Assembly: GCA_030695945.1 (NCBI GenBank)
Contig: JAUYOG010000004.1
Span: 62,001-126,000, forward strand
Reading direction: 5' to 3'
From: Ramlibacter sp.
Lineage (GTDB): Bacteria; Pseudomonadota; Gammaproteobacteria; Burkholderiales; Burkholderiaceae_C
DNA: 64,000 nt
Position numbers and translations under genes: made by a program. Each line of letters starts with the position of its first letter. Positions within the stretch are counted from its first letter, which is position 1. Positions 8,924-17,587 of the stretch are shown here, in pieces. The notes under the pieces are model-generated. The model was given only the letters and a program-made list of their open reading frames with translations. It was not told the DNA's origin and ran no database searches.

Positions 8924-9909
8924 GCAAACCTCCGCGCCCACCAGCGGGCCAGCGTGGGCACGATGCCCTGCGGGAAGAACACCATGGTGCCGACCAGCAC
9001 GGCGCCGAACACCATCATCTCGTAGTCCTGCAGCACGGTGAGCAGTTGGGGCAGCACCGTGAGCACGGCCGCGCCGACCACGGCGCCGAAGATCGACGCC
9101 ATGCCGCCGAACACGACCATGATCACCAACTCCACCGAGTGCATGAACGAGGCCTTGGCCGGCGTGATGAAGCCCGCGTAGTGCGCCGTCAGGGCGCCGG
9201 CCAGCGCAGCGAACACCGCCGACAGCACGAACACCTGCAGCTTGTAGCGCGCGCTACGGATGCCCAGGGTTTCCGACGCCACCTCGGAGCCGTGCAGCGC
9301 CCGCAAGGCGCGGCCCGTCGGCGACTCGATCAGGTTGAGCGCCAGCCACACGGCCAGCAGCAGCGCGCCGCCCGCCAGCCAGTACCAGGTGCGCTCGCCC
9401 TTGACGATCCAGCCGAACAGCACCAGCGGCGGCACGGCCATGCCGTCCGGCCCGCCCGTCCAGCGGTCCTCGGTCGACAGCACGATGGAGATGATGATGC
9501 CCAGGCCCAGCGTCGCCATTGCGAGCGTGTGCCCCTTCAGGCGCAGCGTGGGCCGGCCGATGACGAAGGCCAGCAGCCCCACCAGCGCGCAGGCGAGGGG
9601 CAGCGAGACCCACACCGGCACGCCGTAGCGCGTGGCGAGGATCGCACTGCCATAGCCGCCGAGCGCGAAGAAGCCGGCATGGCCCAGGCTGATCTGGCCG
9701 GCATAGCCGATCAGCAGGTTGAGGCCGACGCACACGATCGCGTTGAGCGCGACCTGCGTCGCCACGTCGTAGGCATAGTTGTTCCGCAGCACGAGCGGCG
9801 CCAGGGCCACGATCGCGGCGAGCAGCAGCGTGCCCCCGACGCGCGGGCGGGCAACCCAGTGGCGCGCGGCCGCTGGCGATTCAGACACGGTCACTGTTGC
9901 GTGCGCCAA
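8920..9909 (-). CDS. livM: ABC transporter permease, LivM type
   Basis: A 329-residue inner-membrane permease with roughly nine hydrophobic segments and the conserved LivM block GYAGQISLGHAGFFALGGYG near residues 68-87. It forms the channel with LivH. The start is a TTG at 9909, chosen because a good GGGAGG ribosome site sits five bases upstream; a GTG at 9894 is the alternative. The beginning overlaps the end of livH by 29 bases, and the end overlaps the livG start. Confidence 0.86.
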   Translation of the reverse strand: MAHATVTVSESPAAARHWVARPRVGGTLLLAAIVALAPLVLRNNYAYDVATQVALNAIVCVGLNLLIGYAGQISLGHAGFFALGGYGSAILATRYGVPVWVSLPLACALVGLLAFVIGRPTLRLKGHTLAMATLGLGIIISIVLSTEDRWTGGPDGMAVPPLVLFGWIVKGERTWYWLAGGALLLAVWLALNLIESPTGRALRALHGSEVASETLGIRSARYKLQVFVLSAVFAALAGALTAHYAGFITPAKASFMHSVELVIMVVFGGMASIFGAVVGAAVLTVLPQLLTVLQDYEMMVFGAVLVGTMVFFPQGIVPTLARWWARRFA

Positions 9910-10756
9910 GGATGCCTCCCGGCATGAGGAAGAGGACGGCCAGGATGACGACGAAGGCGATCGCGTCCTTGTAGGCCGAAGAGACGAAACCCGCGCCCAG
10001 GCCTTCCAGCAGCCCCAGCACCAGGCCGCCGATGACGGCGCCGGCGAAGCTGCCCAGGCCGCCGAGCATCGCCGCGGCGAAACCCTTGAGGCCCAGCATG
10101 ATCCCGGCGTCGTAGGACGTGAAGGCGATCGGCGCGATCAGCACGCCGCCGAGCGCGCCCAGCGCGGCGGCCAGGCCGAAGCTGGCGAACAGCACGCCGC
10201 GGGTATTGATGCCCACCAGCTGCGCCGCGAGGCGGTTGTAGGAGGTGGCGAGCATCGCCTTGCCCATCAGCGTGCGGCCGTAGAAAGCGCTCAGCGCGGC
10301 CACCGCGACGGCCGCGCCGAACAGCACCCACAGGCTTTGCGGCAGGATGGTGGCGCCCATGAAGGAGATCGGCGCTTCGCTGGTGAACGCCGGCAGGCTG
10401 TGCACGCCCTTGCCCCAGACCACCTGGGCCAGGCCGCGCAGGAACAGCGACACGCCGATGGTGATGATGATGAGGGTAACGGTGCCCGCGTGACGGGCCG
10501 GCTCGATCGCCACCTTTTCCACGATCAGCGCCACCAGCACGGCCGCGCCGATGGCGGCGGGCAACGCGAGGGCGAGCGGCACGCCCGAGGCCCAGAGCGT
10601 GGCGGCGCTCATGCCCCCGATCATCACGAACTCGCCCTGCGCGAAATTGATCGCGGTGCTGGCGTTGTAGATGATCGAGAAGCCGAGCGCCACCAGCGCA
10701 TAGATGGCGCCCGCCGTGAGGCCGCTCGCAATGAACTGGAGCCAGGCGCCACTCAT
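9881..10756 (-). CDS. livH: ABC transporter permease, LivH type
   Basis: A 291-residue permease with about eight hydrophobic helices and the LivH hallmark SIIYNASTAINFAQGEFVMIGG near residues 29-50. It pairs with LivM to form the importer channel. A purine-rich AAAGAAAGG ribosome site precedes the ATG. It is second in the livJHMGF set, 30 bases after livJ. Confidence 0.87.
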   Translation of the reverse strand: MSGAWLQFIASGLTAGAIYALVALGFSIIYNASTAINFAQGEFVMIGGMSAATLWASGVPLALALPAAIGAAVLVALIVEKVAIEPARHAGTVTLIIITIGVSLFLRGLAQVVWGKGVHSLPAFTSEAPISFMGATILPQSLWVLFGAAVAVAALSAFYGRTLMGKAMLATSYNRLAAQLVGINTRGVLFASFGLAAALGALGGVLIAPIAFTSYDAGIMLGLKGFAAAMLGGLGSFAGAVIGGLVLGLLEGLGAGFVSSAYKDAIAFVVILAVLFLMPGGILGARNSDRV

Positions 10757-10786
10757 GGAAGGGCCTTTCTTTGAGGGGCCGGGGGC

Positions 10787-11956
10787 TTACTTCACCAGCG
10801 TCCAGTTGCCGTCCTTGATCTCCAGCATCCGGAATGCCGTGAGATCGAGGCCCATGTGGTCGTTGGCGGACATGTTGACCACGCCGCCCGTGCCGACGTA
10901 GGACTTCGTCGCCTCGAGCGCGTCGCGCACCTTGGCCTTGTCGGTGGAGCCGGCGGCCTTGATCGCGTTCACCGCCAGCATCAAGCCGTCGTAGGCATGG
11001 CCGCCGAACGTGGAGACGTCGGCCTTGAACTTGTCCTCGTAGCCCTTGCGGTAGGCGGTGACGACGGGTTTCTGCGAATCGCCCGCGGGCAGCAGCTCCG
11101 ACACCAGCAGCGCGGCGGCCGGCAGGCGCACGCCCTCGGCGGCCGGGCCGGACAGCTTGATGTACTCGCGCGACGCGACGCCGTGCGACTGGTACAGCGG
11201 CAGCGTCAGGCCGACCTGGCGGTAATTGCGCGTGACGATGGCAGGCCCCTGGCCGAAGCCGGCGTTGAGCACGGCTTGCGCGGTGCCGCCCTTGATCTTG
11301 GTGAGCTGGGCCGTGACGTCGGTATCCGTCGCGCCGTAGGTTTCGTCGGCGACGATCTCGATCGCGTACTTGGGCGCGACCTTCACGCACTCGGCGCGCA
11401 TCGACTTGTCGAAGCCGCCGCTGCCGGAGATCAGCGCCGCGCGCGAAACCTTGCGCGCCTTCATGTCCACGAAGATCTTCTCGCATGCCATGCGGTCGGT
11501 GTGCGGCGTCTTGAACACCCACTTCTTGACGGGCTCGACGATCACGACGGCGCCGGCCAGCGAGATGAACGGCATGCCGGCCTGCTCGGCCAGCGGGATG
11601 GCCGCCATGGTGCTGCCGGTGGTGGAGCCGCCGACGATGATGTCCACCTTGTCCTGCTCGATCAGGCGCTTCGCGAACGTACGCGCCTTCTCCGCGTCGC
11701 CGCTGTCGTCGTAGGAGACCAGCTGGAGCTTGCGCCCGAGCACACCGCCTTCGGCATTGATCTTGTCGACGTACATCTCGAGCGTCTTCAACTCGGGGTC
11801 ACCGAGGAAGGACGCCGGCCCGGTGACGGACAGGAATGTGCCGATGCGCACGGCCTCCTGCGCCGTCGCGGCCGGGCCGAATGAGAATCCGGCAAGCGCC
11901 ATTGCCGCGATGGCAAGACGTCGGGTGGGCATGCGCCCGGTGGGTTGCTTTTTCAT
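10787..11956 (-). CDS. livJ: ABC transporter periplasmic binding protein, LivJ type
   Basis: A 389-residue type I periplasmic-binding protein (Peripla_BP_6 family). A Sec signal peptide with two arginine-rich stretches precedes the AxA cleavage site near residue 32 (AATAQEA). Conserved elements include RIGTFLSVTGPASFLG and GGSTTGSTMAAIPLAEQ. AGGAGAC lies before the ATG. It is the first gene of the liv-pad transcript on the minus strand and would set substrate specificity; proximity to padBCDJ suggests an arylacetate or aromatic acid ligand, which the sequence does not prove. Its promoter region (11957-12158) holds an FNR-like site and a candidate operator. Confidence 0.87.
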   Translation of the reverse strand: MKKQPTGRMPTRRLAIAAMALAGFSFGPAATAQEAVRIGTFLSVTGPASFLGDPELKTLEMYVDKINAEGGVLGRKLQLVSYDDSGDAEKARTFAKRLIEQDKVDIIVGGSTTGSTMAAIPLAEQAGMPFISLAGAVVIVEPVKKWVFKTPHTDRMACEKIFVDMKARKVSRAALISGSGGFDKSMRAECVKVAPKYAIEIVADETYGATDTDVTAQLTKIKGGTAQAVLNAGFGQGPAIVTRNYRQVGLTLPLYQSHGVASREYIKLSGPAAEGVRLPAAALLVSELLPAGDSQKPVVTAYRKGYEDKFKADVSTFGGHAYDGLMLAVNAIKAAGSTDKAKVRDALEATKSYVGTGGVVNMSANDHMGLDLTAFRMLEIKDGNWTLVK

Positions 11957-12020
11957 CGCTTTGTCTCCTGGTATGGATGCCTGGAATGCCGACCTGTCAT
12001 AGAATCTCGGTCAGTTGAAG

Positions 12021-12046
12021 CATTCTGGTATCTGGATGCGGTAATT
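12021..12046. promoter_or_regulatory. Candidate operator similar to the one upstream of had-bcr
   Basis: The half CATTCTGGTA, a six-base spacer and a degenerate second half TGCGGTAATT. The first half matches the 24429-24454 operator at 8 of 10 positions with the same spacer length; the second half matches poorly. It overlaps the predicted livJ -10 (CAGAAT, minus strand), a repressor-like placement. Confidence 0.35.
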
Positions 12047-12050
12047 AACC

Positions 12051-12064
12051 TTGATCTAGCGCAA
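12051..12064. promoter_or_regulatory. FNR-like site in the livJ / GNAT divergent promoter region
   Basis: TTGAT-CTAG-CGCAA, inside the larger palindrome CTTG...CAAG. One half is the FNR half-site TTGAT; the other is degenerate (TTGCG). Its centre lies about 41 bases from the start implied by the minus-strand hexamer CAGAAT (12022-12027), the class II activator distance for livJ. Confidence 0.5.
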
Positions 12065-12158
12065 GCTCCCTTTTTTGGCCCCACCCACACAAACCCTAAG
12101 CCCGGCGCACGCCCGCCCGCGCAAGCCCATCCGTGGCGCCCGTGGGGCGAAGGACGGG

Positions 12159-12635
12159 GTGACGGTGCGCGCGGTGCGCCGCGCCGACCTGGACCCGGTG
12201 ATCGCGATCGACGCGACCGTCACCGGCATCGAAAAAAGAACCTACTGGCAGCGCGTGTATCGCCGTTACGGCATCGCCGCCCGGGGTGAGCAGCGCTGGT
12301 TCCTGGTGGCTGAAATGGACGGCCGCGTGGTGGGCTTCCTGATCGGCGAAGTGCGCGACTGGGAGTTCGGCTCGCCGCCTTGCGGCTGGGTCTTCGCCAT
12401 CGACGTGGACCCGCAGGTGCGGCAATCCGGCGTCGCCAGCCAGCTGATGGCCGCGCTGAGCACGAGCCTGCGGCGCGCCGGTGTGCGCATGCTGCGAACC
12501 TTGCTCGCGCGCGACAACACGCTCATCCTTTCATTCTTCCGCAGCCAGGGCATGATGGCCGCGCCGCTGATCCCGCTGGAGCTCGACCTGCAGGAAGCCC
12601 TGCCCAACGGCAGCGGCGCAGGGGCCGCGCGATGA
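12159..12635 (+). CDS. GNAT-family N-acetyltransferase
   Basis: A 158-residue single-domain GNAT acetyltransferase. The acetyl-CoA-binding region reads IDVDPQVRQSGVASQLMAAL, a slightly degenerate form of the usual R/Q-x-x-G-x-G/A loop. I chose the GTG at 12159 because GAAGGA lies a few bases upstream; longer in-frame starts have no ribosome site and give a low-quality proline-rich leader. The stop overlaps the start of the Rrf2 regulator (ATGA), so the pair is co-translated. In Rhodopseudomonas palustris, as I recall, a GNAT gene (badL) neighbours the Rrf2 repressor gene badM of the benzoyl-CoA reductase operon; this pair looks like a counterpart. Confidence 0.75.
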   Translation: MTVRAVRRADLDPVIAIDATVTGIEKRTYWQRVYRRYGIAARGEQRWFLVAEMDGRVVGFLIGEVRDWEFGSPPCGWVFAIDVDPQVRQSGVASQLMAALSTSLRRAGVRMLRTLLARDNTLILSFFRSQGMMAAPLIPLELDLQEALPNGSGAGAAR

Positions 12636-13051
12636 GGCTGCAGGTCAACACCACGCTTGCGCTGTACAGCGTGATCGAATTTGCTTCGGACCCCGAGCGC
12701 CACATCCCCGCCGCCGAGATCGCGGAGAAGTACGACATCTCGCCGCATCACCTGGCCAAGGTGCTCGCCGAACTGGCGCGCGCCGGCATCGTCGAATCCG
12801 TGCGCGGTGTGGGGGGCGGCTACCGCTTCACGGCCAACGTTCGCAGGCTGACATTGATGGACGTGATCCAGCTGTTCGAGGATTTCGCCCCGCCGGGGGC
12901 TGCGCGCCATGATCCGAATTCCGCGACGCCGGTGGATCTGGCTCTGGACGCGGTGCTTTCCGAGATCGACGAGATTGCAAAAGCGACGTTCAGCTCGATC
13001 ACGCTGGCGACGATGCTGCAGCTGGTGGCGCGGCAGCGAGGCGCGGGTTGA
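12632..13051 (+). CDS. Rrf2-family transcriptional regulator without cluster cysteines (BadM-like)
   Basis: A 139-residue Rrf2 regulator: N-terminal winged helix (recognition region YDISPHHLAKVLAELARAG near residues 34-52) with the VRGVGGGYRF wing, then a dimerisation helix. It has no cysteine at all, so it cannot hold the [Fe-S] cluster of IscR or NsrR and is more likely to sense a ligand or a partner. Its place beside the ABC importer and between aromatic operons, and its coupling to a GNAT gene, suggest a local pathway repressor comparable to BadM. Its operator may be the inverted repeat at 24429-24454. Confidence 0.75.
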   Translation: MRLQVNTTLALYSVIEFASDPERHIPAAEIAEKYDISPHHLAKVLAELARAGIVESVRGVGGGYRFTANVRRLTLMDVIQLFEDFAPPGAARHDPNSATPVDLALDAVLSEIDEIAKATFSSITLATMLQLVARQRGAG

Positions 13052-13127
13052 GCGCATGGGTCGGCGCTTTGGCGGGATCAGGCCGACGGGGCACTCCGCG
13101 CACCGACATGAGCGCAGTCTCGAGCAG

Positions 13128-15467
13128 CTAGGCGCCAGGCGCTGCCTCCCCGCGCAGGTGCGCAGCGCGCAGCCGCGCCTCGGTATAGCGGACCAGTGCC
13201 CGCGTTGCGCGTTCGCTGGAGCGGAAGATGCAAACGCCCTGCTCCATCAGCTTGTCGGCCATCGGGTCGAAGAGAGGCCCTCCGTCAATGACGCCGACGA
13301 TGGGTTTGTGCGAGGACGCGACCACCGCCGGCAGCGTCTGCACGATGCTCTCCGGGCTCGCGATGTCGAAGCCGGGCCGCGCGCTCTGTTCGAGTGACCT
13401 GACCACGGGCGAGGTCGGGTCCAGGCCGGCGACGACGCAGTCAACTCCTGGATCGGCGGCCATGGCCTCGATGCAAAGCTGGTGAACCTCGTCGTCCGCT
13501 GCCGGGTTGATGTCGAACGGGTTGCGGACTTCCATGATCGCATCGAGCTTCTTGGCCTTCAGGATCTCCATGAACCGCTCGTGGGTCGATGGACTGATGG
13601 AGGCCAGGGACATGGAGAAATCGCCGACCTGGGCGCTGTCGGCCATCGCCACCGTGTCGTACCCCGCGCCGGACAGTGCGCCGAGCCGCTTGCCGCCGAC
13701 GACCTTGTCCCGCATGCAGTCCGAGAGGTAGAACAGGTCGCTGAACTCGCTGACGTCGGCCGCGACCAGCGCGCCGGCCTGCGTGAGCAGGGCGTTGCAC
13801 ACCTCGTAGTCGCCGGCGATCGAGGCGGTGTGGCCCATCGCGGCGCGCCCGCCCGCCGCGGACTGTGCGTTCTTGAAAATGACCACCTGCTTGCCGGCAA
13901 GAGTCGCCTTTCGCACGGCCTTCGCCACGGCCAGCCCGTCGAGGTCCTTGAAGCCTTCGACGTACGCGCCGATCACGTGGATCTCCGGGTTATCCGCGAA
14001 GCTGGCGATCAAGTCGCCGTGCGTCATGTCGTTCTGGTTGCCGATGGCGACCATGTAGGCCGGGTCGAGCCACGGGTTCTTGGAAAGACGCGTGACCAGG
14101 AAGGCGCCGCTCTGGCTGATGAGCGCTGATGTGCGTTTTGCCTTCTTCTGCGCTCGCGGCAGGCGTTCCTCGGGAATGAACCAGGAATCGAAGTTGCCGG
14201 GGTGGGAGATGATGCCCAGGCAATTCGCGCCGGCAAAGACCGGTCCGCGTCCCTCACGCCGGGCGTTGTCGATCGTCTCCAGCATCCGTCGGGCCGGCTC
14301 GCGGCTCGCCTCGGTTTCCCCCATGCCGCCGGGGATGAGCAGCACCGATTCCGCGGCGTCGGTCCTGATCACCTCATCGACGACACCGAAGGCGACGTCG
14401 GCAGTCACCGCGAGGATCAGCAGGTCGAGCTTGTGCTCCAGCGACCCCAGGCTCTTTGCGCTGCGCGCGCCATCGACTTCCTGACCGTCGGGATTGATCA
14501 CCAGCAGCCGTGACTTGTCATAACCGGAGGCGATGATGTTTTTCAGGACGATCCGCCCAAAGTTCATGCGCGTGGCGGATGCACCCATGACTCCGATCGA
14601 AGCCGGGTGCAGCATCTTGTCGATCTTGGCCTGGGGCCGCGGCGGGCGCACGCTCTGCGGCCGGCCGATCCGGCACAATCCGTCGAGCGCGACCAGCGAG
14701 CCCGCCGAGCAGGTGAAGGGGTTGACCTCCAGTTCCTCGATGAGGAAGTCGGTCTCGGGATTGCCCGCCGAGCAGCTGTTGGCGAGGCGGATGAAGCCGC
14801 CGAAGCACTGGACGAGGGATTCGTCCGTTACCAGCCGGCGGCCCCCCCGCGTCAGTCCGGCCATCCTGCGGTAGCCAATCGTCGGTTTGAAAAGTTCGAG
14901 GAATTCCTCGGCAGTGGTCAGCACGGCCGAGGCTGACACGACCGCCTGCCCCCGGCGGGCGCTGCCGGCGACCAGCTCGGTATCGACGCCGCCGACGCCG
15001 GCGGTGATGACCATGCCGAACTCGCGCGTGTTCCGGATGCCGACCAGGAGCTCGCTGCCGACACCTGAGGCGTCCGCGGCGATGAATTCAGTCAACATCA
15101 CCCCTGCGATGTCCGCTTTGATTGCACGCATGCTTGCGCACGCGGCCCGCACCGCCGACGGCTCCTTGGCCACGACGGCGACCCCGCCCACGTCCGACTT
15201 GTGGGCGACGCTGCCCGAGACGATCTTCACAACCACCCGGCTTCCCGGGAACGAGGCCAGAAGATCGTCCTTCGGCTCGGCGCCGACTGCGATCACCTCG
15301 TGTCTTGGCGCCCGTGCGATGCCAGCCGCGGCGAGCACCCGGTAGACCTCATGCTCGAACAGCGAGGACCGCCCTTCGCTATGTGCCTTCCGGAAAATGT
15401 CGTTGATCGCTGCGCTCGTCGGGTTCGACCGCGAGGCGAAATCTTCCTGATGCAGTGCTTCTCTCAT
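13128..15467 (-). CDS. NDP-forming acyl-CoA synthetase (ATP-grasp domain first)
   Basis: A 779-residue fused enzyme of the acyl-CoA synthetase (NDP-forming) / succinyl-CoA-ligase superfamily. The order is ATP-grasp domain (about 30-255), CoA-binding Rossmann domain (about 285-420, IGVMGASATRMNFG), then two ligase-like domains; the phosphohistidine segment reads MGHTASIAGDYEV. It sits 45 bases behind padI on the same strand and is therefore probably the last gene of the phenylglyoxylate oxidoreductase operon. The family reversibly links acyl-CoA cleavage to ATP or GTP formation. Which acid it handles (benzoate, phenylacetate, a dicarboxylate) cannot be read from sequence. GAGGAAG precedes the ATG. 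Confidence 0.82.
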   Translation of the reverse strand: MREALHQEDFASRSNPTSAAINDIFRKAHSEGRSSLFEHEVYRVLAAAGIARAPRHEVIAVGAEPKDDLLASFPGSRVVVKIVSGSVAHKSDVGGVAVVAKEPSAVRAACASMRAIKADIAGVMLTEFIAADASGVGSELLVGIRNTREFGMVITAGVGGVDTELVAGSARRGQAVVSASAVLTTAEEFLELFKPTIGYRRMAGLTRGGRRLVTDESLVQCFGGFIRLANSCSAGNPETDFLIEELEVNPFTCSAGSLVALDGLCRIGRPQSVRPPRPQAKIDKMLHPASIGVMGASATRMNFGRIVLKNIIASGYDKSRLLVINPDGQEVDGARSAKSLGSLEHKLDLLILAVTADVAFGVVDEVIRTDAAESVLLIPGGMGETEASREPARRMLETIDNARREGRGPVFAGANCLGIISHPGNFDSWFIPEERLPRAQKKAKRTSALISQSGAFLVTRLSKNPWLDPAYMVAIGNQNDMTHGDLIASFADNPEIHVIGAYVEGFKDLDGLAVAKAVRKATLAGKQVVIFKNAQSAAGGRAAMGHTASIAGDYEVCNALLTQAGALVAADVSEFSDLFYLSDCMRDKVVGGKRLGALSGAGYDTVAMADSAQVGDFSMSLASISPSTHERFMEILKAKKLDAIMEVRNPFDINPAADDEVHQLCIEAMAADPGVDCVVAGLDPTSPVVRSLEQSARPGFDIASPESIVQTLPAVVASSHKPIVGVIDGGPLFDPMADKLMEQGVCIFRSSERATRALVRYTEARLRAAHLRGEAAPGA

Positions 15468-15512
15468 GTGTCTTCCTCGTAGGTTGGGTGAGTTGTTCGT
15501 CTGCCGGCGAGT

Positions 15513-16424
15513 TCAGGCGATCGCGGCGGCCGCGGCCGATGCGTCATCCGCGCTCATCTTCACTTGGCGCTGCAGCCTGCGCCAACCCTCGTCCACCTCG
15601 TCCTGCAGGATCGCGACGTTGATGGAATCGATATCCTTGTAGCGGCGCTGCAAGGCAAGGTAGTCCGCCACCGGCCGGTCACCGCGCTCGCGGTTGATCG
15701 TGTAGCGCGTTCCATCCTCTACCTCGTACAGCGGAAACGCACCGCACTCCACCGCGTAGCGCGCCGCCGCGAGGCCGCCGTCGTCCGAGAGGCCCCAGCC
15801 GTCGATGCAGGGCACCAGCAGCGTGATGATGCGGAAACCCCGCATCGCCTTGGCCTTCTCCACCTTGCGGATCAGGTCGGGCAGGAAGCCGACGCTGGCC
15901 GTGGCCGCATACGGCACCTGGTGCGCAGCCATGATCTCCGTCAGGTTCTTCTTGCGCGTCACCTTGCCTTCGGGCGTGGAGCCGGTGCGCGCGTAGTGCG
16001 GTGTCGACGACGACTTCTGCGCCCCCGTGTTCATGTAGCCCTCGTTGTCGAGGCAGAAGTACAGGATGTTCTCGTTGCGCTCGGCCGCCGACGACAGGCA
16101 CTGGAAGCCGATGTCGTAGGTGCCGCCGTCACCCGCCAGCACGATGACGTGCGTGTCACGCTTGCCTTGCGCGTCCAGCGCGCGGCGCAGGCCCGACGCG
16201 GCGGCGGCGCTGGCTTCCAGCGTCGGCTGGTACACCGGGATGTGCAGCGAGCTGAAAGGCTGCGGGCCGGAGATGATCGCCATGCACGAGGGCGGGATCA
16301 CCGCCATCGCGTCGGGGCCGATCGTCGCCAGCACGTGCCGTACCGACAGTGCTTCCACGCAGCCGGGGCAGGCCGCGTGGCCGGAGCACAGCATCGGCTT
16401 TTGGTTGATGTCCAGGGTTTCCAT
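15513..16424 (-). CDS. padI: Phenylglyoxylate:acceptor oxidoreductase beta (ThDP) subunit
   Basis: A 303-residue ThDP-binding subunit of the 2-oxoacid:acceptor oxidoreductase family. CSGHAACPGC near the N-terminus gives cluster cysteines; the ThDP/Mg motif is GDGGTYDIGFQ followed by the NEGYMNTG segment. With the alpha and gamma subunits it decarboxylates phenylglyoxylate oxidatively to benzoyl-CoA and CO2. The ATG at 16424 was preferred because AAGGTG lies seven bases upstream; the ATG at 16442 would overlap padG. Substrate is assigned from context with padBCD, which makes phenylglyoxylate. Confidence 0.82.
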   Translation of the reverse strand: METLDINQKPMLCSGHAACPGCVEALSVRHVLATIGPDAMAVIPPSCMAIISGPQPFSSLHIPVYQPTLEASAAAASGLRRALDAQGKRDTHVIVLAGDGGTYDIGFQCLSSAAERNENILYFCLDNEGYMNTGAQKSSSTPHYARTGSTPEGKVTRKKNLTEIMAAHQVPYAATASVGFLPDLIRKVEKAKAMRGFRIITLLVPCIDGWGLSDDGGLAAARYAVECGAFPLYEVEDGTRYTINRERGDRPVADYLALQRRYKDIDSINVAILQDEVDEGWRRLQRQVKMSADDASAAAAAIA

Positions 16425-16429
16425 TCGAT

Positions 16430-17587
16430 TCACCTTGCCCATTCGGATTCGGGTTGCGGCGGCGTCGTGAGGGCCGTGTGCACCAGTTGTGAGATCGCAT
16501 CGGGCGACACGTTGATGCCGCCGACGCCGGCCAGGATGCCGTGCACGCGTGGCGGAGTCTTGACCCCGTACAGCGCGCCGCGCAGTTCCTGGTGCAGGAT
16601 GCCGCCCAGGCCGGGCGAGTGGTTGCGGTCGAGCACCACCACGTCGGGCACGCCTTCCAGCGCGACCCGCAAGGCCTGCACCGGCAACGGCCGGAACAGG
16701 CGCACCTTCAGCAGCCCCACCGCCTCGCCGGCGTCGCGCATGGCGTCCACCGCTTCGCGCGCGGTGCCGCACATGCTGCCCATCGTGACGATGACCACCC
16801 GCGCGCCGTCGCAGCGGTAGCGCTCGACGATGCCGTGGCTGCGGCCGGTAAGCGCGCCCCATTCACGGTCCGCCTCCTGCGCGGCGATGAGCGCCTGCGC
16901 CATGCCTTGTTCCAACGCTTGCCGATGGCGGCAGAACATCTCCGCCGACACCACGTTGCCCCACGAAGAGCCGATCTCCGTGTCGAGCCGGTTGACCGGC
17001 TTGTACGGCGGCAGGTAGCCGTCGACCACTTTCTGCGCCGGCACCTGAACCGGCTCCAGCGCGTGCGAGACGTAGAAGGCGTCGTGGTTCACCATCACCG
17101 GCAGCAGCACCTGCTCGGCGATGCGGAAGCCGTGCAGCACGGTGTCCAGCGACTCCTGCGCGCTCTCGGTGTAGAACTGGATCCATCCCGTGTCGCGCTG
17201 GGCCAGGCTGTCGGTCTGGTCCGGCCAGAAGGCCCAGGGCGAGGCGACCGTGCGGTTCACGTTCGCCATGACGATGGGCGCGCGCGCGCCGGCGGCGTAG
17301 TGCAGCAGCTCGTGCATCAGCAACAGGCCCTGCGATGCCGTGGCCGTGAAGACCCGCGCACCGGCAAGCGACGCGGGGATGCACGCCGCCAGCACCGAGT
17401 GCTCCGATTCCGGCGTCAGGATCTCGGCGTCGAAGTTGCCCTCGGCATGGAAATCCGTCAGCAGTTCCAGGATCGGCGTCTGCGGCGTGATGGGATACAC
17501 CGGCACCACCTGCGGGCGCGCCAGGCGCGCGGCCCAGGCGACGGCATGGTTGCCGGTGAGCAGCATGGGAGCTTGGGCGGCGGTCAT
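16430..17587 (-). CDS. padG: Phenylglyoxylate:acceptor oxidoreductase alpha subunit
   Basis: A 385-residue alpha subunit: N-terminal pyrimidine-binding domain with YPITPQTPILE and ESEHSVLAACIPASLAGARVFTATASQGL, then a transketolase-C-like domain (VVIVTMGSMCGTAREAVDAMR). The family makes an acyl-CoA from a 2-oxoacid and reduces an iron-sulfur acceptor. The start overlaps the stop of the FAD/ferredoxin subunit gene (ATGA); padI follows after five bases. Both facts support one complex expressed from the padE promoter. Confidence 0.84.
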   Translation of the reverse strand: MTAAQAPMLLTGNHAVAWAARLARPQVVPVYPITPQTPILELLTDFHAEGNFDAEILTPESEHSVLAACIPASLAGARVFTATASQGLLLMHELLHYAAGARAPIVMANVNRTVASPWAFWPDQTDSLAQRDTGWIQFYTESAQESLDTVLHGFRIAEQVLLPVMVNHDAFYVSHALEPVQVPAQKVVDGYLPPYKPVNRLDTEIGSSWGNVVSAEMFCRHRQALEQGMAQALIAAQEADREWGALTGRSHGIVERYRCDGARVVIVTMGSMCGTAREAVDAMRDAGEAVGLLKVRLFRPLPVQALRVALEGVPDVVVLDRNHSPGLGGILHQELRGALYGVKTPPRVHGILAGVGGINVSPDAISQLVHTALTTPPQPESEWAR

